Shown: piece by piece, positions 8,315 through 16,794 of the stretch
Position numbering within the stretch: the first letter of the stretch is position 1
How the letters are laid out: every line of letters begins with the position of its first letter
Assembly: GCA_020073445.1 (NCBI GenBank)
Contig: JAIQFE010000012.1
Span: 1 to 64,000, forward strand
DNA from: Terriglobia bacterium
GTDB lineage: Bacteria > Acidobacteriota > Terriglobia > Bryobacterales > Bryobacteraceae
Direction of reading: 5' to 3'
DNA length: 64,000 nt
Translations under genes and position numbers: made by a program
Notes under the pieces: generated by a model
The model's database searches: none
Told to the model about the DNA's origin: nothing
What the model saw: the letters and a program-made list of their open reading frames with translations, nothing else

Positions 8315-8878
8315 CTACGCCGCTGCGGGCTTGCTCTCTGCGGGCTTGGTCTCTTTGCCTTGCTCTATCGGCACCTGACGAGTCGTTTTCTTCTTCGCCT
8401 CCGGCACCGGCACCGAAACCTTCAGAACACCATCGGTTAACTCGGCCTTGGCCTGGTCCGCCTTGGCCCCCTCCGGCAACGGAATCGACCGGTAAAACTG
8501 GCCATAACTCCGCTCCCATCGGTGGAAGCCCTCGTGGTCTTCTTTGTGTTCCTGCTTGCGCTCTCCTTGGATGATCAAGGCGTCTTCGGTCAGTTCGACC
8601 TTAACGTCTTCTTTCTTCAAACCAGGCAGTTCCGCTGTCACGACCACGTCGCCATTGCATTGCTGGATGTCGACGGTCGGGGCCCAGGGTTCCAGTTTCG
8701 TTGCAGGAGCGAAGCCGCGAAAAGCGCGGTCCATCTCCTCGTTCAGTTCCCGCAGCAGACCGAAGGGTTCCCCGCCGAAATACCGGCTGAACGGAAGGGT
8801 GGGTCTGAAGAATCCTGTCGGGGCGGGCGTTTCCCGTTTCGTAATTGCCTGTTCTTTGTTTACCTTAACTTCTGCCAT
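8315..8878 (-). CDS. Hsp20/alpha-crystallin small heat-shock protein (second copy)
   Basis: A 187-residue holdase chaperone. The alpha-crystallin domain spans about residues 65-160 (PTVDIQQCNGDVVVTAELPGLKKEDVKVEL, then GERKQEHKEDHEGFHRWERSYGQFYRSIPLPEG). It ends in a Lys/Pro/Ala-rich tail (ETKPAESKPAAA) in place of the classical I-x-I motif, though VSVPVP precedes it. AAAGGAG stands 7 bases before ATG 8876-8878. It lies 36 bases after the alpha/beta hydrolase gene and has no promoter of its own, so it should be transcribed from the sigma-54-type site at 9746-9761. It is more canonical than the DUF2934-bearing Hsp20 at 1831. Confidence 0.93.
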   Translation of the reverse strand: MAEVKVNKEQAITKRETPAPTGFFRPTLPFSRYFGGEPFGLLRELNEEMDRAFRGFAPATKLEPWAPTVDIQQCNGDVVVTAELPGLKKEDVKVELTEDALIIQGERKQEHKEDHEGFHRWERSYGQFYRSIPLPEGAKADQAKAELTDGVLKVSVPVPEAKKKTTRQVPIEQGKETKPAESKPAAA

Positions 8879-8914
8879 CGTCTTCTCCTTTATTGTTTCC
8901 AGCTAATCTTCGGC

Positions 8915-9583
8915 TCATCCAGCGAGATGAGTCGTGAACCAATCCGCAGCCGAACTCGCAACTTGAGCCAGCGTGCCCCGCTCTTCAAATAGGTGAGTCG
9001 CACCCGGGACAATCTTGAGCTCGGTTTTGCATTTCATTAGCGCCATCGCATCGCGATTCATTTGAATGACGGCCGTGTCCCTGCCTCCAACGATGAGCAG
9101 GGTTGGAGCGAGAACCAGCGATGCTGCCGACCCGGCCAAGTCCGGCCGGCCGCCGCGGGATACAACGGCCTTGACCAGATCCGGTCGCTCGGCGGCCGTC
9201 ATCAGCGCCGCCGCCGCACCCGTGCTCGCTCCAAACAGCCCGATCCCATGGCCGCGGACCTGAGGCAGGCTCGCCAGCCAATCCGTAATCGCGACTAAGC
9301 GCTCCGTGAGCAGGTCGATGTTGAAACGAAGGTGCGCGTCGATTTCGTCTTCCCGTTCTTCCTCGGCCGTGAGCAAGTCGACCAATAATGTCCCAAGTGA
9401 GTGTTCGTTCAAGACTTCCGCCACGTACCGGTTTCGGGGGCTGTGCCGGCTGCTGCCGCTCCCGTGAGCAAAAAGTACGACCCCGTTTGGAACCGAGGGC
9501 ATGCTTAAATCTCCCTGCAGGACTACTCCTGCCGCGGGAACCGAAACTGAAGTGTGTTCAACGAGAGTCTGGCCGGCCTTCAT
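8915..9583 (-). CDS. Dienelactone-hydrolase-like alpha/beta hydrolase
   Basis: A 222-residue cytoplasmic serine hydrolase. The nucleophile elbow is GASTG (GLFGASTGAAAALMTA), the oxyanion-side motif FAHGSGSSRHSPRN follows the first strands, and the acid and His come late (GGRDTAV, GATHLFEERGT). The same subfamily is often fused or adjacent to phosphoribosyltransferases in stress regulons (for example Rv0571c of M. tuberculosis); here the phosphoribosyltransferase exists as a deleted remnant at 30236. The substrate is not predictable. It is the first gene after the sigma-54-type site at 9746-9761, with hsp20 downstream. Confidence 0.85.
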   Translation of the reverse strand: MKAGQTLVEHTSVSVPAAGVVLQGDLSMPSVPNGVVLFAHGSGSSRHSPRNRYVAEVLNEHSLGTLLVDLLTAEEEREDEIDAHLRFNIDLLTERLVAITDWLASLPQVRGHGIGLFGASTGAAAALMTAAERPDLVKAVVSRGGRPDLAGSAASLVLAPTLLIVGGRDTAVIQMNRDAMALMKCKTELKIVPGATHLFEERGTLAQVASSAADWFTTHLAG

Positions 9584-9745
9584 GTGAAGACTTCTCCTTC
9601 AGCTGGTTCCGAGTGCAATCTGACTACCAGTGACGCGCATAAGAGCGTAGCCGTTACCGAGCCGCATAGCCAGGCAAACCTGGGTGATATAGCCCAAGAT
9701 TGGCGTTTGCGGGCCGAATCGCACAGGTGGGTTGCCTCTACGGCG

Positions 9746-9761
9746 TGCAACCTTACTGCCA
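9746..9761 (-). promoter_or_regulatory. Sigma-54 type promoter for hydrolase-hsp20 unit (best match)
   Basis: Minus-strand TGGCAGTAAGGTTGCA differs from the textbook TGGCAC-N5-TTGCA at one base. The predicted start is near 9735, giving a leader of about 150 bases to the hydrolase ATG at 9583. It sits in the divergent region next to the gene for the sigma-54 activator (9845). Confidence 0.8.
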
Positions 9762-9844
9762 CACGGCCACGGGCTATGATGGTGTTACAGCCCAATCGGA
9801 CTCAGGTCTGCGCCTGAGATACGTGTGCTGGGGAGGTGAGCGTC

Positions 9845-11257
9845 ATGTCGAACACCGTGGTTTCGCTGCTCATCATTGATGACAATTTGGGCAGTCTCGA
9901 GATGCTCTCGAGCGCCTTGGTCCAACCTGGCCTGGAGATTCTCACCGCGTCCGACCCGGAGGATGGGCTCGACATCGCTTGCAGCCGCCACCCGCAGATT
10001 GTGCTTACGGATCTGGTTATGCCGAACTTGAGCGGCCTAGATGTGCTCGAACGGATCATGGAAATCGATCCCGCCACGGATGTGGTCCTCATGACGGCGC
10101 ACTATTCCTCTGAATCTGCCGTGGAGGCGATTAAGAAAGGTGCCAGCGACTACCTGAATAAGCCCGTCTCCGTGGCAGCTTTGCGGGAACGCATCGGAAA
10201 GCTTGTGGAAGATGCCCGCAAGCGGCAGCACACGCTGAATCTTCAGGACAAGCTGCGGGCCAATTCGGAATTCGAAGGAATTGTCGGCCACAGTCCGCTG
10301 ATGTGGGAAATGTTCTCGCGCATCCGCCGCGTCGCGCCGCACTACCGTTCCATGTTAATTACTGGCGGAACGGGCACGGGCAAGGATCTGGCCGCTCGTG
10401 CGCTTCACCAGCTAAGTCCGGTATCCTCCGGCCGTTACGTCGTGCTCAACTGCTCGGCTGTCGTCGAGACTTTGTTTGAAAGCGAGTTGTTTGGACATGT
10501 GAAAGGATCGTTCACGGGAGCGACTCACGATAAAGCCGGTCTTTTCGAACATGCGCATGGAGGCACGCTTTTCCTGGACGAGATCGGGGACATGCCGCTT
10601 TCGACCCAAGCAAAGCTTCTCCGGGTGCTCCAGAACCAGGAGGTCCAGCGGGTAGGAGCGCTCAACGTCCGCAAGGTGGACGTCCGCGTGATCGCTGCCA
10701 CAAATCACGATCTGCAAGCCCTGATCGCGCAGAAGCGTTTTCGTGAGGACCTGTACTATCGACTCTCCATGGTGGAGATCCAGGTCCCGCGGCTGGCCGA
10801 ACGCAAGGAGGATCTCCCGTTACTTCAGCGTCACTTCACTACACGGTTCGCTGCTCTATATGGAAAAGAGATACGCGGCCTGACTTATCGCGCGCAAATC
10901 CGGCTTTCGCAACATTCCTGGCCCGGCAACGTGCGAGAGCTTGAGAACGTCATGGGCCACGCTGCCATGATGAGCGTGGGAGATATGATTGACGTGCAAG
11001 ATCTCCCAGCGTATCTGCATGCTGAAGCTGGCGCTGAGCACGCTGAGCCGATTGCGGCACCCCTTGCTCCTTCTGTCGGTTCACTGGAGGAGCAAGAACG
11101 TTTGCTGTTGAAGCGCGCGATCGAGGCAGCAGGGGGAAATCAGTCGAAGGCTGCGCGAATACTCCGCATTGGCCGTGACGCGCTGCGCTATAAGCTAAAG
11201 AAGCACGATTTGGAAACGACGATACAGTCCACAGCGGATTCGGCCAGCGCCGGGTGA
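9845..11257 (+). CDS. NtrC-family sigma-54-dependent response regulator
   Basis: A 470-residue transcription activator. The receiver domain (1-125) has the acidic pair IIDDN and phospho-acceptor Asp56 (LTDLVMP). The AAA+ domain (about 145-375) has Walker A GGTGTGKD (174-181), the sigma-54-contacting loop as GSFTGA (221-226) and Walker B TLFLDEIGD. A Fis-type helix-turn-helix lies at about 425-462 (GGNQSKAARILRIGRDALRYKLKKH). ATG 9845 follows GGGAGG by 8 bases. GSFTGA is a common working variant of GAFTGA. No histidine kinase is nearby, so the signal input is unknown. With a dozen sigma-54-type sites around it, it is the obvious candidate regulator of the island. Confidence 0.95.
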   Translation: MSNTVVSLLIIDDNLGSLEMLSSALVQPGLEILTASDPEDGLDIACSRHPQIVLTDLVMPNLSGLDVLERIMEIDPATDVVLMTAHYSSESAVEAIKKGASDYLNKPVSVAALRERIGKLVEDARKRQHTLNLQDKLRANSEFEGIVGHSPLMWEMFSRIRRVAPHYRSMLITGGTGTGKDLAARALHQLSPVSSGRYVVLNCSAVVETLFESELFGHVKGSFTGATHDKAGLFEHAHGGTLFLDEIGDMPLSTQAKLLRVLQNQEVQRVGALNVRKVDVRVIAATNHDLQALIAQKRFREDLYYRLSMVEIQVPRLAERKEDLPLLQRHFTTRFAALYGKEIRGLTYRAQIRLSQHSWPGNVRELENVMGHAAMMSVGDMIDVQDLPAYLHAEAGAEHAEPIAAPLAPSVGSLEEQERLLLKRAIEAAGGNQSKAARILRIGRDALRYKLKKHDLETTIQSTADSASAG

Positions 11258-11267
11258 GACTGACCTA

Positions 11268-11849
11268 ATGGACATCCACGGAAAGAAAGTCGCTTTGCTC
11301 GTCGACAACCTCTATGAAGACCTGGAGGTCTGGTATCCCTTACTACGCTTCCAAGAAGAGGGCGTGCAAGTTGTGGTGGTCGCCGCTGAAGCTGGCAAGA
11401 CGTATCAAAGCAAGCACGGTTATCCCGTCAAGAGCCACCAATCCTACAGTGAGGTTCACCCGCGCGACTTTGATGGGGTCATCATCCCAGGAGGTTACGC
11501 GCCGGATCAGATCCGCCGGTATGCGAAGGCCAACCAGTTCGTGTTTGAGATGAACGAGCAGCGGAAACTGATAGCTTCCATTTGTCATGGACTGTGGGTG
11601 CTGTGCTCGGCTGGGATTCTGAAGGGTCGTAAGGTAACGTGCTTTTTCGCGATCAAAGACGATGTGGTCAATGCCGGCGCACGCTATGAAGACTCCGAAG
11701 TTGTCGTTGACGGGAACTTGGTCACCTCCCGTAAGCCGGAAGATCTCCCCGCATTCTGTCGTGAAGGGATGCGGGTACTGACCGCTGCACCAGTAATGCC
11801 TGGGACCCTGGACTCATCGGGGAGGCCTACCATCCCTGTGGTAGCTTAG
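11268..11849 (+). CDS. DJ-1/PfpI family protein
   Basis: A 193-residue protein of the DJ-1/PfpI superfamily. Members are stress-linked hydrolases, glyoxalases or deglycases acting in the cytoplasm. The nucleophilic Cys elbow is visible (ASICHGLWVL), with the supporting acidic residue in YEDLE near the N-terminus and the conserved GVIIPGGYAPD loop. The length suits the PfpI/YhbO branch. It starts 10 bases after the regulator gene and is probably co-transcribed with it, and is followed after 3 bases by a tiny Cys-rich gene. The exact substrate cannot be told from sequence. Confidence 0.9.
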   Translation: MDIHGKKVALLVDNLYEDLEVWYPLLRFQEEGVQVVVVAAEAGKTYQSKHGYPVKSHQSYSEVHPRDFDGVIIPGGYAPDQIRRYAKANQFVFEMNEQRKLIASICHGLWVLCSAGILKGRKVTCFFAIKDDVVNAGARYEDSEVVVDGNLVTSRKPEDLPAFCREGMRVLTAAPVMPGTLDSSGRPTIPVVA

Positions 11850-11852
11850 CCT

Positions 11853-12017
11853 GTGGCACGCTGCACTTGCACAAACCTGGCGCACGGGCATGGCGCACAC
11901 TGCGAACGTGAGGCGATGGAGCCCGAGGAGATCTGCGAAGAATGTCAGAAGAAGGCGGCCATGGAGTGGCCGCTGATGCAGCCGAAAGTGCCGCCCAGCA
12001 GTCCGGGATCAAGTTGA
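11853..12017 (+). CDS. Tiny Cys-rich protein, 54 aa
   Basis: GTG at 11853 opens a 54-codon frame beginning VARCTCTNLAHGHGAHCERE and continuing to EEICEECQKKAAMEW. Five Cys (positions 4, 6, 17, 28, 31) and three His in the N-terminal half suggest a small zinc-binding knuckle or metal-binding peptide. It starts 3 bases after the PfpI stop, so coupled translation is likely; no separate ribosome site is seen. Cys/His-dense MARC-x-C-type peptides of this size are, to my recollection, found near small heat-shock genes, but I cannot name the family. The acidic middle plus Pro-rich tail could be disordered. Confidence 0.6.
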   Translation: MARCTCTNLAHGHGAHCEREAMEPEEICEECQKKAAMEWPLMQPKVPPSSPGSS

Positions 12018-12092
12018 TTCCTGGCCCAGCCCGCTATTTTTTATCTCCATTGCAGGGCGGACGGTTTTCGGCGCTCAATATCACTTGGGTGC

Positions 12093-12842
12093 CTAATTTC
12101 TTCCTTCACGATGGAGCATATCCCGCAACCAGTAAGCGTCCCGGTCCTCAGATTTGCGCAGGCGAAAGCGTTTGATTTCGAGCGGTGTCATATCCAAGGC
12201 CAGGAGACGGCCTGCTGTTCGGCCGGAAAGGTCCGGCAGCAGAGCAACTCCAGGCTCTCGATCCGTGGCAGCCCAATCGCGAGGGACTCCGCTATCCGCG
12301 GTACACGCAGCGAACACCAAAACTCTGGTGTTGTCCCCGATCTCGATCACGGCCGGCTGGATGGCTTGGGCCAGATTCAGTCCCGGTCCAGCAGTCTTCA
12401 TACCGGCGGCTTGCAGGCTGGAGAGGGTCTCCTTCAATCCCGAGCGGCCCCAATCCAGCACGTGATTGTTCGCCAGGACGCAGCAGTCGATCTCGGTCAG
12501 GCAAGGCGTATTCGCGGGATGCATGCGGTAGTTGATCCCCTTAGGGTCGTAGTCATCGCAAGTAGTGATGCTGGTTTCGAGATTGACGATCCGCGCGTTT
12601 GGCGACACACGAGTAAGCTCTTCAGCTGCGTCTCCCCAGACGTAAGGAAAGTCCACCGGTTTCAAAATGCGGCCATTGGCGCTCTCCGCCATTTCGACGT
12701 AGTCAAGTGCCGATTGGACGTAAGGCTCATGGAGCCTCGGACTTGAAGGATGGGCCAGAACCTGGTCTATGCCTCTTCCCGTCATTACGTCGCCGCAAAG
12801 AAATGGCGTGACCGGGCGGTCCGAGCGTTCTTTCCAAATCAC
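12093..12842 (-). pseudogene. CapA/PgsA-like metallophosphatase-fold remnant (internally deleted)
   Basis: The N-terminal two thirds match the poly-gamma-glutamate synthesis CapA-type fold: FLCGDVMTGRGIDQVL, NLETSITTCDDYDPKGINYRMHP, LANNHVLDWG. After LPDLS (junction near 12225) the sequence jumps to a typical C-terminal block (LLALDMTPLEIKRFRLRKSE). About 90-100 residues normally between them, including the His-rich HGHSSHH and GCGDF motifs, are missing in frame. A further frameshift at the end (EGRN stop; the next frame continues KKLGTQVILSAENR to about 12050) truncates the tail. CapA-like proteins occur in the DosR dormancy regulon (Rv0574c), which fits the surroundings. The start is GTG at 12842; a variant -24/-12 element (TGGAACAGGAATTGCG) lies at 12854-12869. 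Confidence 0.82.
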
Positions 12843-12911
12843 ACGTTTGAAGCCGCAATTCCTGTTCCATCTGTGTGGGAATTGGTCCCGTAGTTGCTCT
12901 AGGAAGGCCGC

Positions 12912-13622
12912 ATGCTTAAAGCGCTGCTATTTCTCGCATTGATCCATCCGGTTTTCGCACAATCGGAGGATCAACCACCCGCTGAGTCAACACCGTCAAC
13001 GCCATCTGATGCCGCGGAAGGGTTTCAGTGGAAGCCAGCGCTCCTGGAATCAGGCTTTTTCCTGGTCCTGCAGCATTCCAGCCGCATGGTGCAAGCCAAG
13101 ACTCGCCGCGAGTTGGGAGGCCCGTTCTGGAGCGACTATTTCGAATCCGCGTCGAACATCCACACCTGGAACGACAGCAATAGTATCCTGACCAACTATT
13201 TTGGACACCCCTGGATGGGAGCGATGACCGGATACATTCAGGTCTTTAATGACCCGCGCGGACGAAACCTGGAATTCGATGCCTCCTCCGGGCAGTACTG
13301 GAAAAGCCGCCTGAAAGCCATGGCCTGGACCGCAGCGTACAGCGTGCAATACGAGATTGGCCCGGTCAGCGAGGCCTCGATCGGCAACGTGGGCAAGAAG
13401 TCGCCGACCATGGCGACCGTGGACCTAGTGATGACCCCGGTTGGCGGATTCACGTGGATGCTGATCGAGGATTACGTTGATCATCGATTCATCTCGCGCT
13501 GGGAGCAGGGAACTTCAGTGAATAAGGCGCGCTTTTTACGGGTTGCGCTCAACCCAGGCCGGTCCATTGCGAATCTGCTCCGTTGGAAGAGACCGTCCTA
13601 TCGCGACAACCGCCCGCTTTGA
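12912..13622 (+). CDS. Exported protein of unknown function, 236 aa
   Basis: A signal peptide is evident (MLKALLFLALIHPVFAQ, cleavage after residue 16-17), followed by a Pro/Ser/Thr-rich linker. The mature part alternates aromatic and small residues and has membrane-interface stretches (PWMGAMTGYIQVFND, MTPVGGFTWMLIEDYVD). It may be an outer-membrane-associated protein, but no family name can be given. AGGAAGG stands 5 bases upstream of ATG 12912. A variant sigma-54-like element (TGGTCCCGTAGTTGCT, 12883-12898) points at it but would start transcription only 3 bases before the ATG. It converges on nrdJ with a 6-base gap. Confidence 0.72.
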   Translation: MLKALLFLALIHPVFAQSEDQPPAESTPSTPSDAAEGFQWKPALLESGFFLVLQHSSRMVQAKTRRELGGPFWSDYFESASNIHTWNDSNSILTNYFGHPWMGAMTGYIQVFNDPRGRNLEFDASSGQYWKSRLKAMAWTAAYSVQYEIGPVSEASIGNVGKKSPTMATVDLVMTPVGGFTWMLIEDYVDHRFISRWEQGTSVNKARFLRVALNPGRSIANLLRWKRPSYRDNRPL

Positions 13623-13628
13623 TTCCCG

Positions 13629-15386
13629 TCAGAGCCGGCAATCCTCTGGGTCGCATTTGGTAAAGTGCTCGCGTTCTTCCGGTGTTTCGCCCAACCCGAG
13701 TTCCAGCATGGGTGCCGACTTTGAACCGTAGCGGAACACTGTAACTCCCTTGCAGCCAAGCTGATGCGCTAGCAAGTAAGCCGCGGCGACGTCGCGCGGC
13801 GAAGCGTCAGTGGGGAGGTTCACGGTCTTCGACACAGCATTGTCCACGTGTTTCTGGAAGGCTGCTTGAATGCGAACATGTTGCTCTGGCGGGATCTCTA
13901 AGGCAGTTCGGAACAGATTCGTCGTCTCTCCGGCAAGCTCCAGGAGCCCGGTGGATGCGATCGAATCCGCCAGCTTGGTGGTGTCGTGACCTAATCGCGC
14001 TAAATGCCTCAGCACAAGAGGATTGAACTCGGTCAAGGTTTGCTCGCCTAGAACATGTCTTCTGCGGTAGGCCAAAGCGAAGAGAGGCTCGATGCTCGAG
14101 CTGGTTCCTGCGATGATGCTGATCGTTCCGGTGGGTGCGATGGAAGTCTGGGTGGCGTTCCGGAGCCGCAGGCCGGAAGCTCGATAAATACTTGCGTTCC
14201 AGTTGGGAAAGACTCCGCGCTGCTCCGCCAAACGCGCCGAGGCCAATCTGGCTTCCCTCGCGATGAATTCCATCAACTGATCTGCCAGGAGAATTGCCTG
14301 GTCGCTCGCATAAGAGACGCCGAGCAGGATGCACAATTCCGCGAAGCCCATGACACCCAACCCGATCTTGCGGTTCGCCAACGTCGCTTGCGAAATCGCC
14401 CCAAGCGGGAAGCGGTTCACGGAGATCACATCATCCAAGAAGCGCACTCCCTCCTCGACCTGCGTGCGCAGCCGCTCGAAGTCCACCGATGCGACGCCAT
14501 CCCGCTCCTTCACAAAATGACTCAGGTTGATTGAACCCAGGTTGCAGGACTCGTAGGGCAACAGCGGCACCTCGCCGCATGGATTGGTCGCCTCGATTAC
14601 TCCGCAGCTTGGCAGTGGGTTCGTCCGCGCGATGGTGTCCAGAAAAATCAGTCCCGGATCGCCGGTGGCCCAGGCCGCGTCGCAAATATCGTCAAAGAGA
14701 CGGCGGGCCGGAACGCTGCGAACCACGCGAGCATCCGCAGGATGCCTTAGCGCGAGATCCCCGTCCGATTCGACCGCCGAAAGGAACTCGTCCGTGGCTC
14801 CTACCGAAATATTGAAGTTGCGAAGGCTCACGCCGTCACGCTTGGCTTCGATAAACTCTTCGATATCCGGGTGATCCACGCGAAGCACGCCCATGTTGGC
14901 ACCCCGCCTTCGGCCGCCAAGCTTGATGTTCTCCGTTGCGCAATCGTAGATCTTCATGAAGGAGACGGGACCCGAGGACGTTCCACCCGTGGAAGCGATC
15001 GGGTCACCAGCTGGGCGCAGATGAGAGAAGGAGAATCCGGTTCCACCGCCCGTACGCTGGATCAATGCGGCGTCCCGCAAAGTGCCGAAGATAGACTCCA
15101 TGCTGTCCTCAATGGGCAGCACAAAGCAGGCGGAAAGCTGGCTCAGAGGAGTCCCCGCGTTCATCAGCGTGGGTGAATTGGGAAGGAAATCAAGCGCCGT
15201 GAGCATGCGGTGAAATCGCTCCTCCCAGTACATAGCGTCGGAGGCGCTTCCGTGGACTAGTTCGGCTTCCGAGACAGCCCGCGCGACGCGTTCGAACAGC
15301 TGCTCCGGGGTCTCGGCGATCCGTCCATCGCTGTCACGACGCAAGTAGCGTGCGTCGAGAACCCGTTTTGCGTTTTCGCTAATCAT
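13629..15386 (-). CDS. nrdJ: Adenosylcobalamin-dependent (class II) ribonucleotide reductase
   Basis: Reduces ribonucleotides to deoxyribonucleotides using a B12 cofactor, so it works with or without oxygen. The 585 residues show FLPNSPTLMNAGT, the active-site Cys in SQLSACFVLPIEDSME, the catalytic ATNPCGEVPLLPYESCNLGSI (Cys and Glu) and the phosphate-binding SIAPTGTISIIAGTSS. The C-terminal redox Cys pair is CDPEDC at the last residues. It resembles the short NrdZ/NrdJ type; M. tuberculosis nrdZ belongs to the DosR dormancy regulon. The gene overlaps the upstream prs by 4 bases (ATGA), giving a coupled CBS-prs-nrdJ operon that links PRPP supply to DNA-precursor synthesis. Confidence 0.93.
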   Translation of the reverse strand: MISENAKRVLDARYLRRDSDGRIAETPEQLFERVARAVSEAELVHGSASDAMYWEERFHRMLTALDFLPNSPTLMNAGTPLSQLSACFVLPIEDSMESIFGTLRDAALIQRTGGGTGFSFSHLRPAGDPIASTGGTSSGPVSFMKIYDCATENIKLGGRRRGANMGVLRVDHPDIEEFIEAKRDGVSLRNFNISVGATDEFLSAVESDGDLALRHPADARVVRSVPARRLFDDICDAAWATGDPGLIFLDTIARTNPLPSCGVIEATNPCGEVPLLPYESCNLGSINLSHFVKERDGVASVDFERLRTQVEEGVRFLDDVISVNRFPLGAISQATLANRKIGLGVMGFAELCILLGVSYASDQAILLADQLMEFIAREARLASARLAEQRGVFPNWNASIYRASGLRLRNATQTSIAPTGTISIIAGTSSSIEPLFALAYRRRHVLGEQTLTEFNPLVLRHLARLGHDTTKLADSIASTGLLELAGETTNLFRTALEIPPEQHVRIQAAFQKHVDNAVSKTVNLPTDASPRDVAAAYLLAHQLGCKGVTVFRYGSKSAPMLELGLGETPEEREHFTKCDPEDCRL

Positions 15387-16309
15387 GTCTCAGCGATTGC
15401 GAGTAGCTCCTTGGCAAGGAGACGAACAATTGAGAGGCTCACGATGCTCTGGCGATCGACCCCGGCGGGAAGAGGAACGGAATCCGTGCAGAAGATCCGC
15501 TTCACACCCAGACGGTACAAGTCCTTCCATCGTGTGCCGGTAAACAGGCCGTGAGTCACCATCACATCGATCTCCTCCACACCGGCCTTGGAGAGCTTTT
15601 CGCATGCGGAGACCAACGTGCCGCCCGTGTCCAAAATATCGTCGATGATCACCGCCCGGTGACGCACTTCTCCGATGGGCCCGGAGTGAATGATTCCCGT
15701 CTCGGTGCGATGCTTTTCGAAATAGGGAATCTTGCTAAAACGCATGCCCGCAGCCGCCCGAACGGCTTCGCAACGGCTAATCGCACCCTCGTCCGGAGCT
15801 ACGACGGTAGCGTCGGCAAGTCCATACCGGTTGATTGCTTCCGCGAAGACACCCGCCGGGGAAAGCGAGACCAGGGGCACAGGGAAGAGTGTCTTTGTCC
15901 TCTCGCTGTGGACATCAACGGTGATTACCCGATCGCAGCCTGAGGCTTGAATGAGCGAACCGGCCCACGCAGTCGCCAAGCTTTGTCCCGGCTTGTCTTT
16001 GTCGTCTCTGGCATATCCGAGGTACGGCAATACCGCAGTCACTTGCCTGGCGCCCTCTTTCTTGAGTGTGTGTGCGAGTAGCAGGACTGAAAGAAGCTGC
16101 TCATCGGGGGGAGCAATAGAACCCAGGACCGCGCAGTGTTGTGCCGTGATTGACGTGTCGACGCGTGCGTGAAGTTCCCCGTTCTCGAAGCGGGCTATCC
16201 GAAAAGTTCCCGGCTGAAGCTGCCCAATGGCCTTTTCCAGTTCCAGCGCCATGCCCGCATATTGTTCGACAGCAAAGAGGATCACAAGTGCGGGTCCTTT
16301 GACTATCAC
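15383..16309 (-). CDS. prs: Ribose-phosphate pyrophosphokinase-like protein
   Basis: Makes PRPP from ribose-5-phosphate and ATP for nucleotide and NAD synthesis. The 308-residue chain has the two-domain PRTase-like layout: N-terminal FENGELHARVDTSI, LPYLGYARDDKDKPGQ, the catalytic-site strand DVHSER (132-137; DLHA or similar in classical enzymes) and the PRPP loop AVIIDDILDTGGTLV (219-233). Differences from housekeeping Prs (DVHSER, shortened termini) suggest a specialised paralogue. The start is GTG at 16307-16309, overlapping the CBS gene stop by 4 bases, and its end overlaps nrdJ by 4. Its own promoter is absent; expression should follow the site at 16795-16810. Confidence 0.85.
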   Translation of the reverse strand: MIVKGPALVILFAVEQYAGMALELEKAIGQLQPGTFRIARFENGELHARVDTSITAQHCAVLGSIAPPDEQLLSVLLLAHTLKKEGARQVTAVLPYLGYARDDKDKPGQSLATAWAGSLIQASGCDRVITVDVHSERTKTLFPVPLVSLSPAGVFAEAINRYGLADATVVAPDEGAISRCEAVRAAAGMRFSKIPYFEKHRTETGIIHSGPIGEVRHRAVIIDDILDTGGTLVSACEKLSKAGVEEIDVMVTHGLFTGTRWKDLYRLGVKRIFCTDSVPLPAGVDRQSIVSLSIVRLLAKELLAIAET

Positions 16310-16755
16310 CGCCGTAGTTCGACTTCCAGCTTCTGCTCTCGGGCCACCAGCTTGGCCAACTGGCTCAATTCCTCCGCCAGCAATTCGACGAAATCATCAA
16401 CCGATACTATACCGACCAGTACCCCTTGGCCATCCACAACGGGAACTCGGCGAGCGCCTTTGGCGCGCATCAGCTGAATGGTCTGGAAGGCGCCTTCATT
16501 CTCACGGACCGTGACCAGGTCGCCGGTCATGATGTCACCCACCGTCAGGCTGGTGGCATCCAGTTCTTGGGCTAAAACCTCTAAAACGATATCGCGGTCA
16601 GTGACGATGCCAACGGGTGTGCGGCGCCCATTAGTTTCGTCGGTAACGACAATATCGCCGACATGGTGCTGCCGCATCAGCTTAGCGGCCTCCACAACCG
16701 AAGTCTTGCGCGGGGTAACCACAACTTGGCGGATGCATAATTCTCCAACAGGCAT
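16306..16755 (-). CDS. Two-CBS-domain protein
   Basis: A 149-residue protein made of a CBS pair (about 7-60 and 72-128) with the typical pattern AAKLMRQHHVGDIVVTDETNGRRTPVGIVTDRDIV and AFQTIQLMRAKGARRVPVVDGQGVLVGIVSVDDFV. Such pairs bind adenine nucleotides and sense energy charge. The closest well-known functional parallel is Hrp1 (Rv2626c) of the DosR regulon. A short helical tail rich in Glu/Leu follows. AAGGAG stands before ATG 16753-16755, and the block TTTCTCCTTCCGA around it is repeated 16 bases away, giving two ribosome-site copies. It heads the CBS-prs-nrdJ operon. Confidence 0.9.
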   Translation of the reverse strand: MPVGELCIRQVVVTPRKTSVVEAAKLMRQHHVGDIVVTDETNGRRTPVGIVTDRDIVLEVLAQELDATSLTVGDIMTGDLVTVRENEGAFQTIQLMRAKGARRVPVVDGQGVLVGIVSVDDFVELLAEELSQLAKLVAREQKLEVELRR

Positions 16756-16794
16756 AGTGTTTCTCCTTCCGAGCGTTTCTCCTTCCGATGGATA

